A stretch of 51,070 bases of DNA from an uncultured Verrucomicrobiota bacterium (GTDB taxonomy: Bacteria > Verrucomicrobiota > Verrucomicrobiia > Methylacidiphilales > UBA1321). Every line of letters starts with the position of its first letter. Within the stretch, counting starts at the first letter, position 1. The stretch is from NCBI GenBank assembly GCA_903863295.1, contig CAIPBM010000080.1, forward strand, positions 1-51,070, written 5' to 3'. Positions 1 through 6,861 of this stretch are shown one piece after another. A program made the translations under genes and the position numbers. The notes beneath the pieces were generated by a model, which was not told the origin of the DNA, did not search any database, and worked only from the letters and a program-made list of their open reading frames with translations.

Positions 1-750
1 GAGTCGTTCGATTTGCGCGGTAAGATTGGATTGCTCCGGCCCGGTTCCGGCGAGGGTGAGACGGAAATCGATGCCGTGCTTGTCCTGCAAAATAGCGAGC
101 GCTTCGAACAAATGGGCGAAGCCTTTCCAGCCGACGAAACGGCCGCTGGCGACCAAGTGCCAGGGTTCCGATATTGAACGAACCGGAGCATTAGCCGCGG
201 GATGAAAGACGTCGAGATCCACGGGATTCGGAATCGAAATCGGCTTGATGCCGACTCGCTCCTCGGCCAGCAACGCAACGCGCGGGCTCACCGCGAAACC
301 AGCATCGACTGCGCCATAGAAGAGATGGTCGCCCGCGTAAAAGTCGGTGCCGTGAAAGCCCATGATGACTTTCAGGTCGGGGCGCGATTTTTTCCAGAAC
401 CAGGCGACGGGCCAATCGAAGGGCTTGGCCAGGATGACGACATCGCAGTGATGCCGTTTCCATGCGTGGCGTGAGGTCCAGGCGAAGTGAAGTCGTTGCA
501 CCAGCCGTTGGAAGCGGGTGCCGATATCGGGAATCGACTTGGTTTCCCAGTAGGGTGAGAGCTCAAGGGTGATGCTGCTGGTGCGATGGCCGTGGCCTGG
601 TTTCGGTTCGCCGCCGAAGAGAACGACCTCGTGGCCGAGTCGCTGCATCGCCTCGCCCATGGTGAAGGAGTAGGTCTCGATGCCGCCGACTTCCGGGGAG
701 CCGCCGGGGAAATCAAAGGTCGCGTTGGGAATGAAGAAGCCAATTTTCAT
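1..750 (-). CDS. Glycosyltransferase family 4, C-terminus cut off by window edge
   Basis: The frame is open from an ATG at 750 down to base 1, giving 250 codons without a stop, so the C-terminus lies outside the window. The N-terminus MKIGFFIPNATF leads into EVGGIETYSFTMGEAMQRLG, the acceptor-side start of a GT-B fold GT4 enzyme. Later segments SGRFVGWKGFAHLFEAL and TLAGTGPE resemble the start of the nucleotide-sugar binding half. Role (family knowledge): sugar transfer from an activated donor to a growing cell-surface glycan at the inner membrane. The ATG overlaps the TGA of the upstream GT9 gene by four bases (ATGA), so translation is probably coupled. Donor and acceptor cannot be told from the sequence. 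Confidence 0.85.
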   Translation of the reverse strand, partial: MKIGFFIPNATFDFPGGSPEVGGIETYSFTMGEAMQRLGHEVVLFGGEPKPGHGHRTSSITLELSPYWETKSIPDIGTRFQRLVQRLHFAWTSRHAWKRHHCDVVILAKPFDWPVAWFWKKSRPDLKVIMGFHGTDFYAGDHLFYGAVDAGFAVSPRVALLAEERVGIKPISIPNPVDLDVFHPAANAPVRSISEPWHLVASGRFVGWKGFAHLFEALAILQDKHGIDFRLTLAGTGPEQSNLTAQIERL

Positions 751-1859
751 GACGGAACCGCCTTGGTTTGCGTGGCGAGCGAGGCTTCCACCACGGCAAT
801 CGATTCGGCCAGCATCCGCTCGACCGGGATGGTGTGGATCAGGTCGCCATGCTTCGCGGTTTGCAAGGCACGATGGAAGGTGGCGTGGGCCTGATGCGGG
901 CCGCAGGCTTCCATGGAGGAACCGCGATCAGTCGGAGCGAAGAGGGTCACCGTTGGGCAGCCCACAGCGACGGCCAGATGGTAGGGACCAGTGTCGCCGG
1001 AAAGAAAGGCGAGGGCGCGACCCTCGGCCTGGGCGAGTTCGGTGAGCGACAGCTTGCCCGCGAGAATTTCGGTCGGGGCTTTCATGGCGGAAGAAATTTG
1101 ACGGGCGAGGGCGATCTCGTTGCGGTCGCCGGTCAGCCCGATCCGGCATTGGAATTTGGCGGCGAGCGCATCGGCGAGCCGGGCCCAATTTTCGACCGGC
1201 CAACGCTTCACCTCGCGCGAGGCGCCGGGATGGATGAGGATGATGTTGTCACGAACGGGCGTCTCGGGTCGCAGGTGAGGAAGGGAAAGGCGATGGGTGG
1301 TCGCTTCAACGCCGAGGGCTTTGCCCATCGCGAGATTGTTTTCGATGGCGTGGCCGGAAGCGTAATCGGGCGCCGTTGAGCGACGAACCATGGCCTGATT
1401 CGCCATCCAGCGCGGAAAGCGGGTCCAGCGGCTCCGGTAGCGAAGAAAGCCGCGCACGCCGCTTTGCCAAAGGAGCGGGACGAGATCGGGCTCGGTCATG
1501 TTCGCGAGCAAGGCGATACGATGCGGGTCTTCCGCGAGCTTTTCCTTGAGGCCGCTCCACCGGTATTTGCCGCGCACGGAAAAAATGCGATGGATGCGCG
1601 GGTCGTTCTCATAGAGGCTGACATAAGGGGCACGAATGAGGAGCGAGACTCGGTCACGCCCGAGTCGTTCTGAGAGCGACTGCACCAGTGGCGTGGTCAG
1701 GATCGTGTCGCCCAGCGCCGTGGTGGCAACGACGAGAACTTTTTCGCCGCGTTCAAGCGCCTCGCGAGCCTGGGGCAGAGACCAGGTGCGGATCAGGCCC
1801 AGGGCATGCCCGGCTTTGTGGCCGTAGGTCCAAACGGGATCGAGACCGGGAAAATTCAT
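747..1859 (-). CDS. Glycosyltransferase family 9 (heptosyltransferase-like)
   Basis: A 370-aa GT9 protein. The N-terminal half carries VVATTALGDTILTTPLVQSL, the family's G-D-x-(I/L)-x-T-x-P signature. The C-terminal half has IHPGASREVKRWPVENW and FLSGDTGPYHLAVAVGCPTV, the usual donor-binding segments with the D-T-G-x-x-H motif. Members typically add heptose or another sugar to the LPS core on the cytoplasmic face of the inner membrane. About 40 residues precede the Rossmann fold, slightly more than in E. coli WaaF/WaaC. It is the third gene of a four-gene minus-strand run, with a one-base overlap to the gene before and a four-base overlap to the GT4 after. The exact sugar is unknown. Confidence 0.88.
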   Translation of the reverse strand: MNFPGLDPVWTYGHKAGHALGLIRTWSLPQAREALERGEKVLVVATTALGDTILTTPLVQSLSERLGRDRVSLLIRAPYVSLYENDPRIHRIFSVRGKYRWSGLKEKLAEDPHRIALLANMTEPDLVPLLWQSGVRGFLRYRSRWTRFPRWMANQAMVRRSTAPDYASGHAIENNLAMGKALGVEATTHRLSLPHLRPETPVRDNIILIHPGASREVKRWPVENWARLADALAAKFQCRIGLTGDRNEIALARQISSAMKAPTEILAGKLSLTELAQAEGRALAFLSGDTGPYHLAVAVGCPTVTLFAPTDRGSSMEACGPHQAHATFHRALQTAKHGDLIHTIPVERMLAESIAVVEASLATQTKAVPS

Positions 1860-2980
1860 CAGCGCGTTTGGGCGAGGTCCTGCAATTGCAGGAAGACGGT
1901 TTGGGCCGTGATATCGGCCATGGTGGCATCGGCGGGGGTGCGGTAATTGGCCGGGCGGGGCAATTGGACGACACGATGGCGGTCGCCATAGCCGTAGGGG
2001 CCGACGCGTGTGACCGGATTATTGCAATGGATAAGCGCGACGACCCGGGTGCCGACGGCGAAGCCAAGATGCATGATGCCGGTATCGGTTGAGACGAGCG
2101 CCCAGGACGAGGCAAGGAGCGCGGCTGATTCTTCCAGCGTCAATTTGCCAACGAGGCTGTGGTAGGGCTTGGCCCCGCTGGTGAAGTAGCCATCGAGTTC
2201 GTGCAGGCGTTCTAATTGATCGTTTCCTCCGAGAACAAAAATCTCCGCTTTCAGGTCCTCCTTCACGATCAGCCGGATCAATTGGGCGTAGCGCTCCACC
2301 GGCCAGTCGCGCCAGGACGCGCGGCGACCTCCGCCGAGTTGGAGGACCAGCCGCGGCCGTGGGGTGATGACCAGTCGGCGCAATTTTTCCTCGATCAGTG
2401 CACTTTCGTCCGGGCGAACCTGATAGACCAACTGGGGTACCTTGGTCGTGGCACCGACGTACCGGGCGATGCGCAGGGTCTGCTCCACGCCGTGGGTGTC
2501 GTCCCAATCGGGCTGGATGACGTGATGACCACAGAGATAACCCATGCGGGTCATGTTTGGCACACTCACGGTGACGTCCGGGTTGAGCATGTAGCTGAGG
2601 CACCGCGGCTCGGGATCGTTTCCGCGCAATTGGAGGATGGCGTCCCACGGTCCTGCGGCGGCCAACTCCTCCGAGAGATGCCAGACGGTGAGCGGAGCTT
2701 TCTGGAAAGTGAAGACCTGGTCGATGTAGGGATTGTGTTCGACCAGCGCGCGGCGACGGCGATGAACGACGGCAGCGACGTGAGAGGTGGAAAAGGTTTC
2801 CTTCAGGGCCTTGAAGACGACGGAATCGGTCAAGGTGTCGCCGATACCGGCGCAAGTGAAGCAGAGAACGCGCGACGTGGGGCTCAACGCGATCGGCTTC
2901 TGCTCGGGAGGACGCACCCAGACCGCCGTCTTGAAGATGGCCTGGTAACTCAACGCGGAAAGTTTGCCAATGAAGCTCAT
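1859..2980 (-). CDS. Glycosyltransferase family 9 (heptosyltransferase-like)
   Basis: A 373-aa GT9 protein clearly different in sequence from its two GT9 neighbours. Seen: CFTCAGIGDTLTDSVVFKAL near residue 40, LQLGGGRRASWRDWPVERYA in the second domain, and STDTGIMHLGFAVGTRVVAL near the C-terminus. The first motif has the family's G-D but reads TLTDS where relatives have an I-x-T-x-P-like stretch, so the acceptor side may be diverged. Likely role: sugar transfer in LPS core or another surface glycan. Its TGA shares one base with the ATG of the downstream GT9, and it starts 12 bases after the upstream GT9 stops, consistent with one operon. Confidence 0.85.
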   Translation of the reverse strand: MSFIGKLSALSYQAIFKTAVWVRPPEQKPIALSPTSRVLCFTCAGIGDTLTDSVVFKALKETFSTSHVAAVVHRRRRALVEHNPYIDQVFTFQKAPLTVWHLSEELAAAGPWDAILQLRGNDPEPRCLSYMLNPDVTVSVPNMTRMGYLCGHHVIQPDWDDTHGVEQTLRIARYVGATTKVPQLVYQVRPDESALIEEKLRRLVITPRPRLVLQLGGGRRASWRDWPVERYAQLIRLIVKEDLKAEIFVLGGNDQLERLHELDGYFTSGAKPYHSLVGKLTLEESAALLASSWALVSTDTGIMHLGFAVGTRVVALIHCNNPVTRVGPYGYGDRHRVVQLPRPANYRTPADATMADITAQTVFLQLQDLAQTR

Positions 2981-2992
2981 AAGGGAAACCGG

Positions 2993-4087
2993 TCAGGACC
3001 GGGAAGATAGCTCCAGTTTGGGCGTGGCGAGAAGTTGATCAAGCGCAGCCTGGGCGTCGGAGACGGGAATGGCGGCCATGCAGGCCCGGACCTGGCTCCA
3101 GTCGCAGGCGACCGATTTGGTCTCCTCGCACGGGCAGGGGCGGGAGAGGATCTGGTGGTGAGTCGACCAGGGGCCCCAGTTTTCCGGGTGGGTGGGGCCG
3201 AAGAGGGCGATGACCGGCGTGCCGACGGCGGCGGCCATGTGCATGGGCGCGGTGTCGACGCCGAAGTAGCCGTCCGATTCCGCCGAGAGGGCGGCCGTCT
3301 GGCTGAGAGAAATGTTGCCGTCGTAGAAGAGGGGCTGCGTGTGGCAGAGGCGCACGACTTCCTTTGCGCGGGTGCGCTCGGCGGGTTCCGGGCCGGTGGT
3401 CATGACGACGCGGGCGCCGCGTTCGGTCTGGAGCCAGTCGATGACTTCCGCCATCGCCTCGTTGGACCAACATTTCCAGAGCCAGCGGGAAACGGGATGG
3501 ACGTGGATGACCTTGGCCGGGCGGAATGGCGCGAGTTCCTTGCGGGCCCAGGCGCGGAGGTCGTCGGGAATGACGAGGCAGAGCGCGCCGGGTTTGTTGG
3601 ACCGGAGCTTGAGGCCGGCTTTTTCAACGGTCTCGAACTGCTTTTCGACTTCGTGCATCGGGTAGAGGCAGATGGGCGAGGGCAGATTATAGGCGAGACG
3701 ACGGATATCGAACCGGTGCCAGGAATCGTTGGTTGTCCCAAGTCGCCAGGTGGCGCGGCAGGCGTGGGTGTACCAGACGGTGCGGTCGCCTTCAGTCAGG
3801 CCGATGGTGAGATCGAAGCGGCGTTTGCGGAGTTCCCTGACGAAGCCGAGTTCATGGCGCAGGCGACCGAAGGGGCCGCTTTTCCGGCCGCCGCGCTGGT
3901 AGACGAGGACTTCGTCGATGTGGGGGTTGTGGGCCAGCATCGCCTCAGTGCCGGAATTGACGACCGCCGTGATGCGCGCCAGGGGGAAGGTCTCGCGGAG
4001 AGCCCGCAGGAGGGGGGTGATCACCAGGACATCGCCGATGTTCCTCATCTTGAAAACGGCGATGCGGTGGATGTTCTGGAGTTCCAT
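2993..4087 (-). CDS. Glycosyltransferase family 9 (heptosyltransferase-like), first gene of operon
   Basis: A 364-aa GT9 protein when started at the ATG at 4087 (MELQNIHRIAVFKMRNIGDV). The frame extends upstream to a TTG at 4135, but the added 16 residues are not family-like and I see no good ribosome site for either start. Motifs: FKMRNIGDVLVITPLLRALR, IHVHPVSRWLWKCWSNEAMA, and FGVDTAPMHMAAAVGTPVIA followed by LFGPTHPENWGPW. This set matches LPS heptosyltransferases, including the predicted HPVSRWLWKCW donor loop. As the first gene of the minus-strand glycosyltransferase run, its promoter should lie in the palindrome-rich gap to its right. Confidence 0.88.
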   Translation of the reverse strand: MELQNIHRIAVFKMRNIGDVLVITPLLRALRETFPLARITAVVNSGTEAMLAHNPHIDEVLVYQRGGRKSGPFGRLRHELGFVRELRKRRFDLTIGLTEGDRTVWYTHACRATWRLGTTNDSWHRFDIRRLAYNLPSPICLYPMHEVEKQFETVEKAGLKLRSNKPGALCLVIPDDLRAWARKELAPFRPAKVIHVHPVSRWLWKCWSNEAMAEVIDWLQTERGARVVMTTGPEPAERTRAKEVVRLCHTQPLFYDGNISLSQTAALSAESDGYFGVDTAPMHMAAAVGTPVIALFGPTHPENWGPWSTHHQILSRPCPCEETKSVACDWSQVRACMAAIPVSDAQAALDQLLATPKLELSSRS

Positions 4088-4527
4088 TATTGAGAGTGAA
4101 ACGGCGAGTGTAGAGGTTTTGGGGGAGAATACCAATTCTCAATTCGAGGGGGATAGAAGAGGTTTTCTCTTTTATTGCATTCAGAAATTGGGCAGTGGTT
4201 TCTTCTACCCCGAAGGGGTTGATATCTTATAGCCCAGGGTTGGCGCGTTAGCGCCTACCCTGGGTTTACAATCATTTTGGGCAACCCTGAAAGGGTTGGA
4301 GATCGATTGGTTCTTGAGGAAATTCAACCCTTACAGGGTTGGTTCTGTTTCGAAGTCTACCTAGGGTAGGTGCTGACGCACCAACCCTAGGCTATATGAT
4401 CCAACCCCTTGGGGGTTAGATAAACCGGTGCCGTTTTCTATGCTGCCTGAACGGAAGTCTGTGGTCATTGCTATTCGATCCGGCATCACCGAGGCGACGG
4501 TCATAGACCGCCGCTACAGGGGGGAGG
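4088..4527. repeat. Intergenic palindrome array (hairpins at 4207-4418) and a 30-base dispersed repeat
   Basis: No gene is visible in this 440-base gap between divergent operon ends. From 4207 to 4418 there are six inverted repeats. Two are long: 4233-4264, CCCAGGGT-t-GGCGC-gtta-GCGCC-t-ACCCTGGG, and 4361-4392, CCTAGGGT-a-GGTGC-tgac-GCACC-a-ACCCTAGG. Four are short, built on ACCCC/GGGGT or AACCCT/AGGGTT, at about 4207-4220, 4282-4298, 4325-4340 and 4403-4418. The two long hairpins differ at matched positions on both arms, so pairing is kept. At 4494-4523 lies a copy of a second family (GTCATAGACCGCCGCTACAG) that recurs near 33051 and 33133. This resembles REP/BIME-type DNA; no transposase is present here. 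Confidence 0.85.
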
Positions 4528-5481
4528 CTATGCCAGTTTTTCGCCGCGGGCGGCGCGGAGGATGCGGTACCAGCTGTCGCGGTCGAGGGTGATGTCGTCG
4601 GCCTTGGCGGCGTCGCGGATGACGTCGGGGCGGACGGAACCGAGGATGGGGATGATCTTGCTGGGATGGCGCATTTGCCAGGCGAGGAGCACGGCGAGAG
4701 GCGTGGTGCTGTAGGCATTGGCGACTTCCGCGAGTACGGGACGCAGGCGGGCCACGGCGGCGACATCGCGCTCGCTTTGGGGCAGGGGCGATTTCTCGCT
4801 CAACGCAGCACCGAGACGGCCACCGGCGAGGGGACTCCACGCGAGCGGGGTCATTTTCTTTTCCAGGCATTGGTCAAGTGTGCCGTCTTCAAAGGTGTTA
4901 AGCCGCAGGAAATGAATTTCGACCTGGTTGGAGACGAGGGGGAAGGGAAGCGCGCTCTGGATGGCGCTGACGAGCGAAGGACGGAAATTGCTTACGCCGA
5001 AGTAGCGGACCTTGCCGGCCTTGTGAATCTCGATGAGGGCCGAGGCGACTTCCTCCGGATCGGCGAGCCAGTCGGGGCGGTGGAGTTGATAAAGGTCGAT
5101 CCGTTCCAGCTTCAGACGCTTGAGTGATTCATCGACCGACCAGCGGATGTGTTCCCCGCTGAAATCGTAGCGGTGGGGGGTGCCGGGGGGCTCGTCCTCG
5201 AAACGAATGCCGCATTTGGTGGCAACGACGAGCTGCTCGCGCCACTCGGGATGGCGGTCGAGGGCAAGACCGTGGATCGTCTCGCAGGTGGTGTCGCCAT
5301 AGATATCGGCGTGGTCGATGAAGGTGTAACCGGCCTCGACGGCGCTTTCGAGCGACTTGATACCGCGCTCGATGGCCGCGGCGTCGACCTTGTCCTTGTC
5401 CCAGCTCCCGGAAATGCGCATCGCGCCATAACAAAGCCGGGTGACGTGGAGATCGGTCGAGCCGAGGGGAATGGTTTTCAT
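4528..5481 (-). CDS. Aldo/keto reductase
   Basis: A 317-aa NAD(P)H-dependent oxidoreductase of the (beta/alpha)8 aldo/keto reductase superfamily, about the usual length. The catalytic tetrad is visible: Asp and Tyr in FIDHADIYGD, Lys in VVATKCGIRF, His in IDLYQLHRPDW. SNFRPSLV and VEIHFLRLN follow in the expected order, and the nucleotide-binding tail includes ILGSVRPDVIRDA. It most resembles the YdhF-like oxidoreductases (inference). These reduce aldehydes or ketones, but the substrate cannot be deduced. It stands alone, transcribed away from the PUR-domain gene on its right. The ATG at 5481 fits the usual family start MKTIPLGST. Confidence 0.93.
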   Translation of the reverse strand: MKTIPLGSTDLHVTRLCYGAMRISGSWDKDKVDAAAIERGIKSLESAVEAGYTFIDHADIYGDTTCETIHGLALDRHPEWREQLVVATKCGIRFEDEPPGTPHRYDFSGEHIRWSVDESLKRLKLERIDLYQLHRPDWLADPEEVASALIEIHKAGKVRYFGVSNFRPSLVSAIQSALPFPLVSNQVEIHFLRLNTFEDGTLDQCLEKKMTPLAWSPLAGGRLGAALSEKSPLPQSERDVAAVARLRPVLAEVANAYSTTPLAVLLAWQMRHPSKIIPILGSVRPDVIRDAAKADDITLDRDSWYRILRAARGEKLA

Positions 5482-5563
5482 GAAAGGAGGGGTAGATTAC
5501 AAAGTTGAGAGCCGTTTGACAGAGGATTTGTCTTGGTTAGCTTGAATTCGGACGCATTTAACC

Positions 5564-5569
5564 AGGAGG
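5564..5569 (+). promoter_or_regulatory. Strong Shine-Dalgarno site of the PUR-domain gene
   Basis: AGGAGG lies seven bases upstream of the ATG at 5577. It is one of the few textbook ribosome sites in this window; most other genes have weak or none. It fixes the start of the 67-aa protein. Confidence 0.8.
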
Positions 5570-5576
5570 CCTAGGA

Positions 5577-5780
5577 ATGGACGCCATTATAAAGAGTGAC
5601 AGCATCGCGGTCGAGCGGAAGCAGTTTATCTTCGATCTGCGGGAGAATCCACGCGGCAGGTTCCTGAGGATCACGGAGGATGCCAACGGGCGACGCGATT
5701 CGATTGTCATTCCGGCACCCGGTTTGGAGGAGTTTCGCCGTCTTTTGGAAGAGATGATTGCGGCGGATAAAGCGGCTTAG
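5577..5780 (+). CDS. Small PUR-domain nucleic-acid-binding protein
   Basis: A 67-aa protein with a single PUR-like repeat. FIFDLRENPRGRFLRITED, then RRDSIVIPAPGLEEFRRLLE, matches the beta-strand/helix pattern of bacterial PUR-alpha-like proteins (compare BpuR of Borrelia), which bind single-stranded DNA or RNA as dimers. The aromatic and basic residues on the strands (F, R, R-F-L-R) are those used for nucleic-acid contact in that family. A strong AGGAGG precedes the ATG. It sits about 140 bases upstream of rplI on the same strand. A link to ribosome or RNA metabolism is only a guess. Target unknown. Confidence 0.75.
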   Translation: MDAIIKSDSIAVERKQFIFDLRENPRGRFLRITEDANGRRDSIVIPAPGLEEFRRLLEEMIAADKAA

Positions 5781-5920
5781 GGCTCCATGGGGGCATGGTT
5801 GCCTAAAAAATCCGATTGACTGCTCTGGCGGCTTTGGCAGAGTGGACAACCCGCCGTCCCGCGTCGACCTCCAGTCCGAAGGATCCCGGCGCCAAGATAA
5901 CCTGAATCCCCCCACCTACT

Positions 5921-6445
5921 ATGCCCGTCGAAGTCATCCTCAAAACTAAAATCGAAGGCCTGGGCAGCGAAGCCGATATCGTCTCGGTCAAGCCCGGCTA
6001 CGCCCGCAACTTTCTCATCCCGAAGGATTTTGCCGCTCCCGCCACCCTGGCCACGAAGCGTCAGGTGGAAGAACTCCGCCGCAAGCGCGCCGAGCGCGAA
6101 GCCAATGAGCTGAACGAAGCACAGGAACTTTCCGGCAAGCTGGGCAAGCTCAAGCTCGTTTTCATCCTGGAATCGGGTGAAGGCCAGGAAAAAGTTTTCG
6201 GCGCAGTGACCAATCAAGACATCGCGACCAAGCTCAAGGAAGCGGGCCACGATATCGATCGCAAGAAGATCGACCTGCCGAAGCCGATCAAGGAACTGGG
6301 CGAGCACGAAGTGACCGTCAAGCTGACTTCGGAAGTCCATGCCACGCTCAAGATCACGGTGAACCACCCCGCGCCGAAGGAAGTCCCTGCGGTAGAAGGT
6401 GATGACGCCAAGGGCGGCAAGAAGTTCAAGGGCAAGAAGGCCTAA
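5921..6445 (+). CDS. rplI: 50S ribosomal protein bL9
   Basis: A 174-aa bL9. The N-terminal rRNA-binding domain is clear: VEVILKTKIEGLGSEADIVS, then VKPGYARNFLIPKDFA. The long connecting helix follows (KRQVEELRRKRAEREANELN) and then the C-terminal domain, including GAVTNQDIATKLKE. Compared with the roughly 150-aa E. coli protein it has a short extra tail ending in a lysine/glycine-rich stretch (KGGKKFKGKKA). bL9 binds 23S rRNA at the base of the L1 stalk. In many bacteria rplI follows rpsF-ssb-rpsR, but here none of those genes is adjacent, so the locus has been separated from that cluster. Confidence 0.97.
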   Translation: MPVEVILKTKIEGLGSEADIVSVKPGYARNFLIPKDFAAPATLATKRQVEELRRKRAEREANELNEAQELSGKLGKLKLVFILESGEGQEKVFGAVTNQDIATKLKEAGHDIDRKKIDLPKPIKELGEHEVTVKLTSEVHATLKITVNHPAPKEVPAVEGDDAKGGKKFKGKKA

Positions 6446-6861
6446 GGCCTTATCGACCTTAAAGCCACTCATCAGCAGTGGCGTCTCGCTCCCAATTTCC
6501 CCATTGGGAGCGATTTCTATTCCCGCAGAATTTCATTCGCGCTGGCTGAACCAGGGAATTAAGAACGGCAATGAAATTGCCTCAGCAACTGCGTTCCCAA
6601 GTGCAACTTGGGAACGAGGGAAACCGAATCGGAACTGTCTCAAGCATCCGGGTTTGGTATACAGTTACCATCGAGAATGCATTCTGGATCGTTTCCATGA
6701 CGTTTCCGAATGTTAGTGCTTCGGGCAGAAATGTTTTCTTGGAGTTATTCGCTTGACCTTTATTGGCGGCATCTCCAAATTCTGCCCGAGAATGAGGAAT
6801 GGGGAGTTGGAAGGCCTGAGGGCGCTTCTAAGCTCCTTATTTTCACAATGAAAGGGGAGTT
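6446..6861. repeat. Intergenic gap with a dispersed 28-base hairpin repeat (6591-6618)
   Basis: No gene is seen in this 416-base gap apart from the bamA leader. At 6591-6618 lies one copy of the family CGTTCCCAAGT-gca-ACTTGGGAACG, an 11-bp perfect stem with a three-base loop. Six more copies occur in the window. Just upstream, about 6524-6545, is a degraded inverted relative of the CGCGAAAT/ATTTCGCG palindrome that accompanies this hairpin elsewhere. A five-codon reading frame (ATG at 6848, TGA at 6863-6865) overlaps the presumed bamA start. Confidence 0.8.
6487..6520 (+). terminator. Stem-loop terminator candidate after rplI
   Basis: A perfect 10-bp stem (CGCTCCCAAT / ATTGGGAGCG, 6487-6496 and 6503-6512) with a six-base loop lies 42 bases after the rplI stop. 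It is followed by ATTTCTATT, a weak U-rich tail. It could be an intrinsic terminator or another member of the hairpin repeats that crowd this gap. Confidence 0.5.

Noticed and set aside
4207-4418. CRISPR array
   Set aside because: Repeats are palindromes of unequal length with irregular short spacing and no cas genes.
5805-5920. Sigma70 promoter upstream of rplI (TTGACT near 5815)
   Set aside because: No convincing -10 box at the right distance.
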